A stretch of DNA of 8,498 nucleotides from JBGAMH01 sp044222045 (GTDB lineage Bacteria > Eisenbacteria > RBG-16-71-46): assembly GCA_044222045.1 (NCBI GenBank), contig JBGAOB010000223.1, positions 1-8,498 on the forward strand, in the 5' to 3' direction. Below the pieces are notes generated by a model that saw only the letters and a list, made by a program, of their open reading frames with translations, was not told the DNA's origin and made no database searches. Below are positions 1 to 6,794 of this stretch, in pieces; positions within the stretch are counted from its first letter, which is position 1; each line of letters begins with the position of its first letter. Made by a program: the position numbers and the translations under genes.

Positions 1-444
1 CGGGTACGCCTGGATCAGGTGCTTGCGCGTGAGGTCCATGTACAGCGCGTAGCTGCCCACGTACCACTTCATGGTCAAGTCGATCATGTTGTGGAGCCGA
101 CCCACCTGGAGGCGGCGCTCGAAGAACGCCGGACCGAAGTCCCCGCCGCGCTCGGCCTCCTCGAAGATCTGCACGAAGTAGCCGGCCTGCGCGCCCTCGA
201 GCTTCGAACGGAGCTGTTCCATGTTCACGCCGAGCCGCCGCGCCTGCGCCTCGAAGAAGCGCAGCGTCGGCGGGAACTGGAACTGGAAATCGTAGAACTC
301 GCGCGCGATCTTCGGCGCGACACGGCGCGCCCAGCCAGACAGATTGCGCAGTGTCCGCACGTCGCGTTCGGTGAACCTCATGAACTCGCGCCGGATCCTC
401 AGGTTTCCATCGTTGATCCGGTAGTCGGTGCAGAGCGTGGCCAT
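1..444 (-). CDS. Globin-coupled sensor, N-terminal protoglobin domain (partial, 3' end beyond window)
   Basis: This frame starts with ATG at 444 and stays open to base 1, giving 148 residues without a stop; the C-terminal output domain lies outside the window. It is a haem-binding sensor globin of the HemAT/protoglobin type, a cytoplasmic sensor of O2 or other gases. Visible hallmarks are the segment FTERDVRTLRNL near residues 24-34, the EFYDF segment with a possible distal Tyr at Y51, a QAGYFVQIFE helix around 86-95, and the proximal-His region VGRLHNMIDLTMKWYVGSY, where H118 is the expected axial haem ligand. Tyr-to-His spacing is 67 residues, longer than the roughly 53-55 in HemAT or DosC, because of an inserted stretch around residues 66-85. 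AAGAGG lies 5 bases before the ATG. The output domain (chemotaxis receptor, cyclase or kinase) cannot be told from here. The globin assignment is firm; the Tyr assignment is tentative. Confidence 0.85.
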   Translation of the reverse strand, partial: MATLCTDYRINDGNLRIRREFMRFTERDVRTLRNLSGWARRVAPKIAREFYDFQFQFPPTLRFFEAQARRLGVNMEQLRSKLEGAQAGYFVQIFEEAERGGDFGPAFFERRLQVGRLHNMIDLTMKWYVGSYALYMDLTRKHLIQAYP

Positions 445-702
445 GCGTGCCTCTTGGCGAAAGTGTGCCCAACACGAGGGGTGTTCGTTCCGAGTGTCGG
501 GCGGAGGCGCGAAGAGTTGAGTCCGCGAACGCGGGCGGAGCGACGGTTCGCGCGCCACCGGGCACCCGGCCCGCGCAAGTGACGGAAATCGCGCCCGCCC
601 CGGCACGCCCGTCGCCGGGATCCGCCGCGTCCGTCCCGCCGGGGTGCTCCGCCCGGAGGGCGCCGAGGCCGACGGACGAGCGGATCGGGTACATTGCGCG
701 GC
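445..702. other. Divergent intergenic region between globin sensor and dipeptidase
   Basis: These 258 bases separate two outward-facing genes and must hold both promoters. I see no convincing -35/-10 pair for the sensor. TACATT at 690-695 on the plus strand resembles a -10 box 7 bases before the ATG at 703, which would give a nearly leaderless mRNA; there is no Shine-Dalgarno sequence before that ATG. Short inverted repeats are present (AACAC/GTGTT near 470-484 and GCGAAC/GTTCGC near 517-551), but both are weak in such GC-rich DNA. No conserved small gene is evident. Confidence 0.4.
450..455 (-). promoter_or_regulatory. Ribosome binding site of the globin-coupled sensor
   Basis: AAGAGG on the minus strand lies 5 bases upstream of the ATG at 444. 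It supports that start, since no other in-frame start has a comparable site nearby. Confidence 0.5.
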
Positions 703-1960
703 ATGTCCGAACTCATCGATCGCCGCCGCGAGCGCATCGCGGCCGCCTGGGCGCTCACCGACGAGCTGGTCCTCGTGGGCGCAGGCGAAGCCCTGCCCGT
801 CCAGGCCGGAGCAGTTCGTTCCTTTCCGTTCGTCGCGCACGCCGAGTACGTCGTGCTCACGGGCCGCGGGTGCCCGGCGCGGTCATCGCGTTCGATCCGC
901 GCAGCGGCTGGACCGACTTCGTGCCCGTGGTGACCGAGGCCGAGCGCGTCTGGGAGGGCCGCGAGCAGGGTCCCCGGCACGCCGCTCACCGAGCTGCCGG
1001 GATGGCTCGCCGCCCGCCGCGGCCGGACCGTGGTGGGAGCTCGGCTGTCCCTTGCCGGCGCCGCGGCATCCGGCGCGCGCGAGGCGTTGCGCGAGACGCT
1101 CACGCACGCGCGCGCAGCCCGAGGACGCGACCGAGGACGAACTCGTCCGGCGCGGTGCACGCCGCGAACGCGGGTTCGCCGCCGCCGTGGACGCGATCCG
1201 CAGGGGCGTCACCGAGCGCCGTGCAGGTGGGCCTGGGCGGCGTTTCTTCCGCGCCGGCGCGGGCCGCACCGCGTACGGGACCATCGTGGCGTTCGGCTCG
1301 AACGCCTCCGTGCTGCACTTCGAGCCCACCACGCGCGTGGCGAAGGCCGGCGACGTCGTGCTGATCGACGCCGGCGCCGAGGTGGAGCGCTACTCCTCGG
1401 ACGTCACGCGCACGTACCGCGTGGGCGGATGGGACGGCTTCGCGCGCGACCTTTACGCGATGATGCTGGAGCTGCAGGTGCGCGCGGTGGCGTCCTGCCG
1501 CGCCGGCGTGGAATGGCGCGACGTGCACCTGAAGGCCGCGCTCGACATCGCCGCCGGCCTCGTGTCGCTGGGCGTGCTGCGAGGCACCGCCGAGAGCCTC
1601 GTCGAGCGCGACACGCACGCGCTGTTCTTCCCGCACGGGCTCGGCCACCTGCTGGGGCTCGGCGTACGCGACGCGAGCGGCTACCTGCCGGGTCGCGCGC
1701 GCAGCACGCGACCGGGGCTGTCGATGCTGCGCACCGACCTGCCGCTGCAACCCGGCTACGTGATCACGGTGGAACCGGGCGTGTACTTCATCCGGGCGCT
1801 GCTCACGCAACCCGCCCACCGCGAACGACACCAGGACGCGGTGGACTGGACGCGGGTGGACGGCCTGCTGGACTTCGGCGGCATCCGGATCGAGGACGAC
1901 GTGCTCGTCACCGACGGCGACCCCGACGTCCTGACGCGCGACATTCCGAAGCAGCTCTGA
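703..1960 (+). pseudogene. pepQ: PepQ-like Xaa-Pro dipeptidase (M24B), frameshifted in its N-terminal third
   Basis: The product would be a cytoplasmic metallopeptidase splitting Xaa-Pro dipeptides. The C-terminal catalytic domain is open from about 1115 to the stop at 1960. It carries all five M24 metal ligands: Asp at 1367 and 1400 (DAGAEV and SSDVTRTY), His at 1646 (HGLGH), Glu at 1772 (VEPGVYF) and Glu at 1892 (GGIRIEDD). Stretches such as GLSMLRTDLPLQPGYVITV resemble prolidase/PepQ. The His expected in the VHD motif after HGLGH is Arg (GLGVRD). The N-terminal region is split over three frames: MSELIDRRRERIAAAW to VVLTGRG (703-872), then PGAVIAFDPRSGWTDFVP to VWEGREQ (about 877-968), then GTPLTELPGWLAARRGR (from 976), then PEDATEDELVRRG (from about 1117). 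The shifts fit single-base changes near 873-880, 971-975 and 1105-1116; a compensated pair near 1215-1245 is possible. It could be a decaying gene or local sequence error. It converges on the cytochrome operon. Confidence 0.8.
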
Positions 1961-1991
1961 GTGCGGCGGCGCCCGGCGCCGTCCGAAGCAC

Positions 1992-2025
1992 CGAGGGCCC
2001 CGTCGCTCGCGCGGCGGGGCCCTCG
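1992..2025. terminator. Strong GC-rich hairpin between convergent genes (bidirectional terminator)
   Basis: A stem of 15 pairs with one G-T wobble closes a TCGC tetraloop: the arm CGAGGGCCCCG pairs with CGGGGCCCTCG, and the inner TCGC pairs with GCGG. It lies 31 bases after the dipeptidase stop (1960) and 15 bases past the stop of the 18-haem gene on the other strand (2041), where terminators of both genes would be expected. Neither side has a clear T-run, so it may act through factor-dependent termination or as an mRNA 3' end stabiliser. Confidence 0.7.
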
Positions 2026-2040
2026 TCCTGCGTTCGCGGC

Positions 2041-3885
2041 CTACACCTGCTCGTGACAGGACCGGCAGGTCGCGCGATCGGTCCGCGGATCGCCGTTGCG
2101 CATGCCGTGGCACTCCATGCACTCGAGCCCGGCCTTGCGGTGCGCACCGTGCGAGAACGGCCCGAGGATGCTGCCGACGGTGGCCTCACCGGGATTCGCG
2201 TGGCAGGGCCGGCAGTCACCGGGCCCGCGCGGGGCACGCGTGTGATGACAGCCGAGGCAGCCCTGGTCGCCGAAGCGCACGACCTCGGTCTTCGGCCGCT
2301 GATCGTGCGGTCGGTGGCACTTCTCGCACTCGAGCTTCGCCGTCACCACGTGCGGCCCGTGCGCGAAGGCGTGCCCGCGCCACGGCTCGCCCTGCTTCTC
2401 GATACCGGTGTGACAGCTCACGCACTTCTTGGAGCCGACGGCCACTTCCTTCCACGGCACCGGCAGCGCCGACAGGCCCGCCTCGGCCCGCGCCGCGTTC
2501 ATCTGGTCGTGCGCCTTGCCGAGCACCGCGTACGCGTAGTTCACGTTGTGCACACCGTGGCCCTCGGCCACCAGCTTCACGTTGTGCAGTGCGTCGTCCC
2601 ACGCCCCGGACCTGCGGCCGCCCATCGCGGGCGCCGTGGCGAGCATCTGGCTCTCCATGGCGTGCACGCGCTCGTCCACGCCCGCCTTCCAGCTCGCGAG
2701 CACGCGATCGTAGCCGGGCCCGTGGCAGAGCATGCACGACACCTCGTTCGCGCGCTGGATCACCGGGTTGTGGCCGGCGAACAGCGTGGTCGGCTCCGGG
2801 GTGGCCACGTCGCGGTTGTGACAGCCGCCGCACGTGACGCCGGTCGTGTACATGGGGCCGGGCATGTTCGGCACGCCCCGCGCGCCGATGCCCGCGTACA
2901 GGTCCTGCTGGGCCGTGTGACCGCCGCCGTGGCACGAGTTGCAGTTGCCGCCCCGGTCCTCATGCGGCGCCGCACGCAACGCCTCGCGCCCGTGCTGGAT
3001 CTCCAGGTGACAGTCCTGGCAGGAGACCTTGTGCTCCACGGTGTGCGCGCGGTGCAGCGCTTCACGTTCCTTGTAGCGCTCCAGGTCCTTCGGATCGTTG
3101 TGGCACGTCAGGCACCGCTCGGGGGGCACCTCGCCCGTGCCGCGCGTGACGCGGCCGTGGCACAGCAGGCAGTCCAGGCCCATCCGGCCCACGAAGCGGT
3201 GGTCGAACTTCGTACCCGCCGCGGTCTGCACCAGCCCCTCGGGCGGCTCGTGGCACGTGGTGCACGGCGTCTTGCCGGGATTCACCAGCTGGCCGCGCAC
3301 GTGGCACAGCGCGCACGTGCCACCGGACACGCTGATGTGCTCGGACTTGATGCGGTGCTGGTGGCACGACGTGCAGCGCAGGCGCAGGCCTTCGTAGGCC
3401 TCGCCCAGGTGCGGCTTGTGGTCGAAACGCGCGCGCTTGTACGGCGCCTTGCCCTCGAGCAGGCGGCGCTGGTGGCAGCGCAGGCACGCCGCGTCGTCGA
3501 CCTGCGCCCACGGATTCGTGCCCCACGCGGCGGTCAGGTACTTCACCACCATGTTCAGGGCTTCGACCTTCTTGCGCAGTTCGGCGCCCACGCCCGGCGA
3601 GATGTGACACTCCACGCACGGCACGTTGTGATGCTTCGAAGCATGCCACGTCTGGTAGTACGGACGCATGATGTGGCACGTGCCGCAGAAGTTCGGCGTG
3701 GACGTGACCTGGATCGACACGATCGCCATCACGAGGCCGAACGCGATCACCGACGCCGGGATCAGGCCCGCCATGCGCAGGCTGCCCGGCGAACGGCGCC
3801 ATTCCGAGAACCCCTGGCGCAGCTGCTGCAACCGGCCCAGCGGCCCGGTCACCGAGCCGCGCAGGCGATCGAGCGGCCCGCTCAC
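2041..3885 (-). CDS. 18-haem cytochrome c with NapC/NirT-type N-terminal membrane anchor
   Basis: A 614-residue multihaem electron carrier, probably the quinol-side or distal wire of the complex, anchored in the inner membrane with its body in the periplasm. One hydrophobic helix spans residues 38-60. The first haem region follows at once, with FCGTCHIMRP and then S-x-H and CVECHISPG, the NapC/NirT/NrfH pattern. There are 18 CxxCH motifs, at 67, 90, 134, 171, 191, 208, 239, 258, 289, 315, 352, 384, 488, 520, 543, 558, 589 and 607. A haem-free stretch of about 100 residues (389-487) separates motifs 12 and 13 and contains EGHGVHNVNYAYAVL, a His-Asn helix reminiscent of NrfA-class cytochromes. 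I chose GTG 3885 because it overlaps the upstream stop as GTGA and has GGAGAAGG 4 bases before it; an upstream TTG at 3909 is less likely. Classic NapC/NirT proteins have 4-5 haems, so this is greatly extended. No membrane segment is seen at the C-terminus. Confidence 0.92.
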   Translation of the reverse strand: MSGPLDRLRGSVTGPLGRLQQLRQGFSEWRRSPGSLRMAGLIPASVIAFGLVMAIVSIQVTSTPNFCGTCHIMRPYYQTWHASKHHNVPCVECHISPGVGAELRKKVEALNMVVKYLTAAWGTNPWAQVDDAACLRCHQRRLLEGKAPYKRARFDHKPHLGEAYEGLRLRCTSCHQHRIKSEHISVSGGTCALCHVRGQLVNPGKTPCTTCHEPPEGLVQTAAGTKFDHRFVGRMGLDCLLCHGRVTRGTGEVPPERCLTCHNDPKDLERYKEREALHRAHTVEHKVSCQDCHLEIQHGREALRAAPHEDRGGNCNSCHGGGHTAQQDLYAGIGARGVPNMPGPMYTTGVTCGGCHNRDVATPEPTTLFAGHNPVIQRANEVSCMLCHGPGYDRVLASWKAGVDERVHAMESQMLATAPAMGGRRSGAWDDALHNVKLVAEGHGVHNVNYAYAVLGKAHDQMNAARAEAGLSALPVPWKEVAVGSKKCVSCHTGIEKQGEPWRGHAFAHGPHVVTAKLECEKCHRPHDQRPKTEVVRFGDQGCLGCHHTRAPRGPGDCRPCHANPGEATVGSILGPFSHGAHRKAGLECMECHGMRNGDPRTDRATCRSCHEQV

Positions 3886-5219
3886 GAAGCCTTCTCCGCG
3901 CTCCGCCAACGATTGAGCACCACCAGCAGCAGGCCGGTGAACAGCCAGAACGCCGCCAGCAGCAGCCAGCGCTCCGCCACCAGGCCGAGCTTCTGGCCCA
4001 CGGACTCCTGCACCTCGTCGCCCACGCTGCGCGCGCGCATGGCCGCCTCGCGAACGGCCTCGATCTTCGCCGCGTGCGCCGCCATCGCCACGCCTTCGAG
4101 CTCCTCGCGCGCGTCACGGATGCGCGCGTGGTAGTCCTCGGTGGGCAGCGGGATCGCGTCCGCGCGCGCCACCATGGCCACCGCCTTGTCGATCGACGCG
4201 AGCGCGTTGCGGTACTCGCGATACATGTCGGCGCCGAGCATCTCCTCGCGCGAGCCCTTGCGGTGGCACTTCACGCACGAGGTGACGAGCGACTTCGCTT
4301 CCGTCTCGCGAATCGAGTGCGCGCCGTGGCACGTGACGCACTCCGGGCGCACCTTCGGGTCGAGCGCCAGGCCGTGCGCGCCCTCGTCGAACGCGCGCCG
4401 CACGGCGTCGTGGCAGCGGCCGCACACCGCGCCGCTCGCGCCCGCCTCGGGAGGCGCCGCGCCGTGCACGCCGTGGCAGTCGGTGCAGCCGGGCTTCTTG
4501 CCGCGCAGGTGACCCGAGTGCAGCGGACCGTGCACGCTGGCGGCCCAGTCCGCGGTCATGTCCTTCTTCAGCCGCCTGCCGACCACGGTGTTCGCGTTGC
4601 CGTGGCAGCGGCTGCAGACGTGGTCCACGTTCGTGAGGTGCGTCAGGCTGCGCGCGTCCGTCGCCGGCAGCGACTCGTGCGCGCCGTGACAGTCGATGCA
4701 CGTGGCCACGTCGGGATCGCCCTCGGCGAGCTTCCGGCCGTGGCCCGACGTCTGGTACAGCGCCACCTGGTCCACGGACAGCCCGTACGCCTTCATGCGC
4801 ACGGGATCGCTGTGACAGCTCCCGCACATGGGGGCGATCGCCGCGCGCGCGGGCGAACCGATCATGCCGGCGTGCGCACCGCCCTCGTCGGCCGCGGCGT
4901 CGTTGCCGCGGTGACACGACGTGCAGCGCACGCCCTCGCGGGCGTGTCCGCCGCGCGCGAAGTCGGTGCGCTCGCGCGGGTGACACACGCCGCAGCGGCC
5001 GGACGCGACGCGGGAGTACTCGAGCTCGGCGGGCGTGCTCGCGCCCAGCGTGCCCGTGCCGGCGATCTGCGTGATCGCGGCGCCGGCGGCGTGCACGCTG
5101 TCGACCACCGTGTCGCGCACGGCCGACGTGGAGTCGGACGGCTTCGCCGCGGGCGCGGCGCCGAGCACGGCGAGCAGGACCAGCCCCGTGGCGGCCCGCA
5201 CGATCCAGCGGCGGCTCAT
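3882..5219 (-). CDS. Nine-haem cytochrome c, signal peptide plus C-terminal membrane anchor
   Basis: This 445-residue exported cytochrome would carry electrons on the periplasmic face while tethered to the membrane. Residues 1-25 form a Sec signal peptide (basic MSRRW start, LVLLAVLGAAPAA core, likely cleavage after A24 or A25). Nine CxxCH motifs begin at 76, 99, 132, 174, 202, 245, 266, 294 and 315, with CHGAH, CHGVH and SVHG patterns typical of cytochrome c3/NrfA-like multihaem families. Residues 330-412 are haem-free, rich in Ala, Glu and Arg and predicted helical, a possible coiled-coil stalk. Residues 415-435 form one transmembrane helix ending in a positive RWRSAEK tail. The start ATG overlaps the cytochrome b stop as ATGA, and GGAG lies 8 bases upstream, so it is probably co-translated with cytochrome b. 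Its place in a tightly coupled Rieske/b operon suggests it is the cytochrome c1/f substitute that receives electrons from the Rieske protein (inference). Confidence 0.92.
   Translation of the reverse strand: MSRRWIVRAATGLVLLAVLGAAPAAKPSDSTSAVRDTVVDSVHAAGAAITQIAGTGTLGASTPAELEYSRVASGRCGVCHPRERTDFARGGHAREGVRCTSCHRGNDAAADEGGAHAGMIGSPARAAIAPMCGSCHSDPVRMKAYGLSVDQVALYQTSGHGRKLAEGDPDVATCIDCHGAHESLPATDARSLTHLTNVDHVCSRCHGNANTVVGRRLKKDMTADWAASVHGPLHSGHLRGKKPGCTDCHGVHGAAPPEAGASGAVCGRCHDAVRRAFDEGAHGLALDPKVRPECVTCHGAHSIRETEAKSLVTSCVKCHRKGSREEMLGADMYREYRNALASIDKAVAMVARADAIPLPTEDYHARIRDAREELEGVAMAAHAAKIEAVREAAMRARSVGDEVQESVGQKLGLVAERWLLLAAFWLFTGLLLVVLNRWRSAEKAS
3890..3897 (-). promoter_or_regulatory. Ribosome binding site deciding the 18-haem cytochrome start
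   Basis: GGAGAAGG on the minus strand ends 4 bases before GTG 3885, inside the end of the nine-haem gene. With the GTGA stop/start overlap it favours GTG 3885 over the TTG 24 bases upstream. Confidence 0.65.
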
Positions 5220-6358
5220 CGTCCACGCTCCAGGTAGAGGCCCAGTACGGTGAGCGCCACCCATACGAATGCGGCGATCAGTCCCAGTCGTCGCATGCCG
5301 CCCTCTCCCGACCGCTCCTTCCAGCGACCGGCCCACGCCGGCAGCAGGAACACGGCGAGCGTCGCGAGCACGAACAGGCCGCCGACGAGCCACGCCAGCA
5401 TCGGCAGACGGTCCCGCAACACGGCGGGCAGGGCCAGGTACCACGGCGGCAGCACGGTGAGCGGCGTGGTCAGCGGATCGGCCTCGTGGCCGAACGGCAG
5501 CGGCACCGCCACCGCCAGCGTGAACAGCGCGCCGAACACGAGCAGGAACAGGAACGCGATCGCGTACAGGTGGTCGCGGCCCGTGCTGACGCGTGCGCTC
5601 GCGCCCGCGCCGGTGAGCCCCACGCGACGCACGGTCGCGAAGGTCAGGAAGAACAGCGCCAGGAACACCACGGGCAGCACCATCGTGTGCAGCACGTAGA
5701 ACCGCAGCAGCACGACGCCATCCACCGCGTGCCCGCCGGCGAAGAACGTGAGCAGCGGTCCGATCAGCGGCAACTGGTCCACCACCTCGAGCCCGCGCGT
5801 CGCGCCCCAGTAGGCCTTCTGCGTCCACGGCAGCAGCCGGCCCGTGAAGTCCAGCTGCACCACGACCCACGCCATGGCGACCATGCAGCCCCACAGGATC
5901 TCTCGCGGCGCGCGCCACAGGCCGTCCCAGAAGAAGCGCCCCAGGCGCAGGACCACGGCCGCGATCAGCAACCAGGCACCCCACGCGTGCACCTGCCGGA
6001 CGAGCCAGCCCATCGGCAGGTCGCGCGCGATCAGCCGCGTACTGCCGTACGCCGCCTCCGGCGTGGGCTGGTAGTAGCAGGCCAGCAGCACGCCGCTCGC
6101 CGCCAGCACGCCGAACAGCACGGTCGTGAGCAGCCCGAGGACGCGCGGCCACTCCAGGTACGACGAGGCCGGGCGCGTGGCCGTCTCGCGGAGGACCTCG
6201 CGGAACGACTTGCGCGTGTCCACCGGCGTGTACACGAAGCCGAAGTGGGACACGAAGGAGAACAGCTCCGACAGGTGCAGTCGCTGTTCGAGCCAGCCGA
6301 TCCAGTCGGATCCGCCGCTCGGGCCGGGGACTCCGGGCTTTCCGGGCTTCTCGCTCAC
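5216..6358 (-). CDS. Cytochrome b of a Rieske/cytochrome b quinol-oxidising complex, b6 + subunit IV fused, one b-haem ligand pair missing
   Basis: The 380-residue membrane core of a bc/b6f-like complex that oxidises quinol. Seven helices are visible, at about 73-95, 120-142, 152-175, 218-243, 262-286, 317-340 and 354-375, matching b6 (four) plus subunit IV (three) in one chain. Family landmarks are YYQPT after helix A, GRLLPWTQKAYWG (173-185), RFYVLHTMVLP (219-229) and a Qo motif PPWY at 304-307. H124 (helix B) and H224 (helix D) match the haem bL ligands. The partners expected 14 residues on are R138 in helix B and L238/T239 in helix D, so haem bH cannot be bound in the usual way. The b6f haem ci cysteine position is V72-V73, so that haem is absent too. 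GTG 6358 was chosen because it overlaps the Rieske stop as GTGA and gives a sensible MSEKPGKP start; no good ribosome site precedes it, which implies translational coupling. Confidence 0.93.
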   Translation of the reverse strand: MSEKPGKPGVPGPSGGSDWIGWLEQRLHLSELFSFVSHFGFVYTPVDTRKSFREVLRETATRPASSYLEWPRVLGLLTTVLFGVLAASGVLLACYYQPTPEAAYGSTRLIARDLPMGWLVRQVHAWGAWLLIAAVVLRLGRFFWDGLWRAPREILWGCMVAMAWVVVQLDFTGRLLPWTQKAYWGATRGLEVVDQLPLIGPLLTFFAGGHAVDGVVLLRFYVLHTMVLPVVFLALFFLTFATVRRVGLTGAGASARVSTGRDHLYAIAFLFLLVFGALFTLAVAVPLPFGHEADPLTTPLTVLPPWYLALPAVLRDRLPMLAWLVGGLFVLATLAVFLLPAWAGRWKERSGEGGMRRLGLIAAFVWVALTVLGLYLERGR

Positions 6359-6792
6359 AGGTGCACCCACATCTCTCTCGCGCGCACCGTCACCGTGTAC
6401 GTGGGCAACGGGTGCGTCGCAGGTCCGGATACGACCGCGCCGGACAGGTTCCACTTGTCGGCGTGGCAGGGACACTCGAACGAACGGGTGCGACGGTTCC
6501 AGCGCACGGTGCAGCGCAGGTGCGTGCAGGCCGCGGACACCGCGACCACCTTCGACTCCTCGACGCGCACCAGCCAGAACGGGCGCAGTTCGTACTGCTG
6601 CAGGCGGGCCTCGCCCACCGCGAGCGAATCCACCGGTCCGGCGTCGATCCACTCCTCACCGGGGATCGTGGCCTGCTGCCGCGGCGTCAGGTACAGGGTG
6701 ACGCCGATGATCACGGCGAGCACCCACACCACCACCAGCCCGCTGCTGGCCCACGTCCACACGCGGTCCAGGCGTGCACTGCTCGCGCTCAT
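6355..6792 (-). CDS. Rieske [2Fe-2S] iron-sulfur protein
   Basis: A 145-residue Rieske protein that takes one electron from quinol at the Qo site of the cytochrome b encoded just downstream and passes it to a periplasmic cytochrome. Residues 15-36 form the N-terminal membrane helix. No twin-arginine Tat motif is evident in MSASSARLDR, although Rieske proteins usually use Tat. Cluster motifs are CTHLRC (C89, H91, with C94) and CPCH (C107, H110, with C109); the ligands are C89, H91, C107 and H110, and C94-C109 would form the stabilising disulfide. The Pro-loop GPATHPLPTY (123-132) is present. After CPCH the sequence is ADKWN where bc1 Rieske proteins have GSHYD, so the Ser and Tyr that hydrogen-bond the cluster are Asp112 and Trp114. 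ATG 6792 has a purine-rich AGGGAAGGGGG stretch just upstream. Its stop overlaps the cytochrome b start by 4 bases. Confidence 0.96.
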   Translation of the reverse strand: MSASSARLDRVWTWASSGLVVVWVLAVIIGVTLYLTPRQQATIPGEEWIDAGPVDSLAVGEARLQQYELRPFWLVRVEESKVVAVSAACTHLRCTVRWNRRTRSFECPCHADKWNLSGAVVSGPATHPLPTYTVTVRAREMWVHL

Positions 6793-6794
6793 GG

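Noticed and set aside
457..475. A GG-N10-GC match on the minus strand resembling a sigma-54 promoter before the globin sensor.
   Set aside because: Only the GG/GC core fits, the surrounding bases do not, and the implied RNA start would fall at the ATG and leave the ribosome site outside the mRNA.
19..582. A 187-codon plus-strand frame over the left end.
   Set aside because: It is antisense to the globin domain, whose motifs are clear on the minus strand; the plus-strand product matches nothing I recognise.
1030..4134. A 1034-codon open frame on the plus strand antisense to the 18-haem gene and overlapping the dipeptidase.
   Set aside because: Its product is a low-complexity Arg/Ala/His-rich chain without family motifs. 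It is a by-product of very high GC and of the regular Cys/His codons on the other strand. Only its short part near 1030-1110 reflects real dipeptidase sequence, through the frameshift.
3882..6152. One long minus-strand frame joining part of the cytochrome b region to the nine-haem cytochrome, as if a fusion.
   Set aside because: Upstream of 5219 this frame is an out-of-frame read of cytochrome b. The true cytochrome b frame ends at 5216 with an ATGA overlap, and the nine-haem protein begins with a good signal peptide at 5219.
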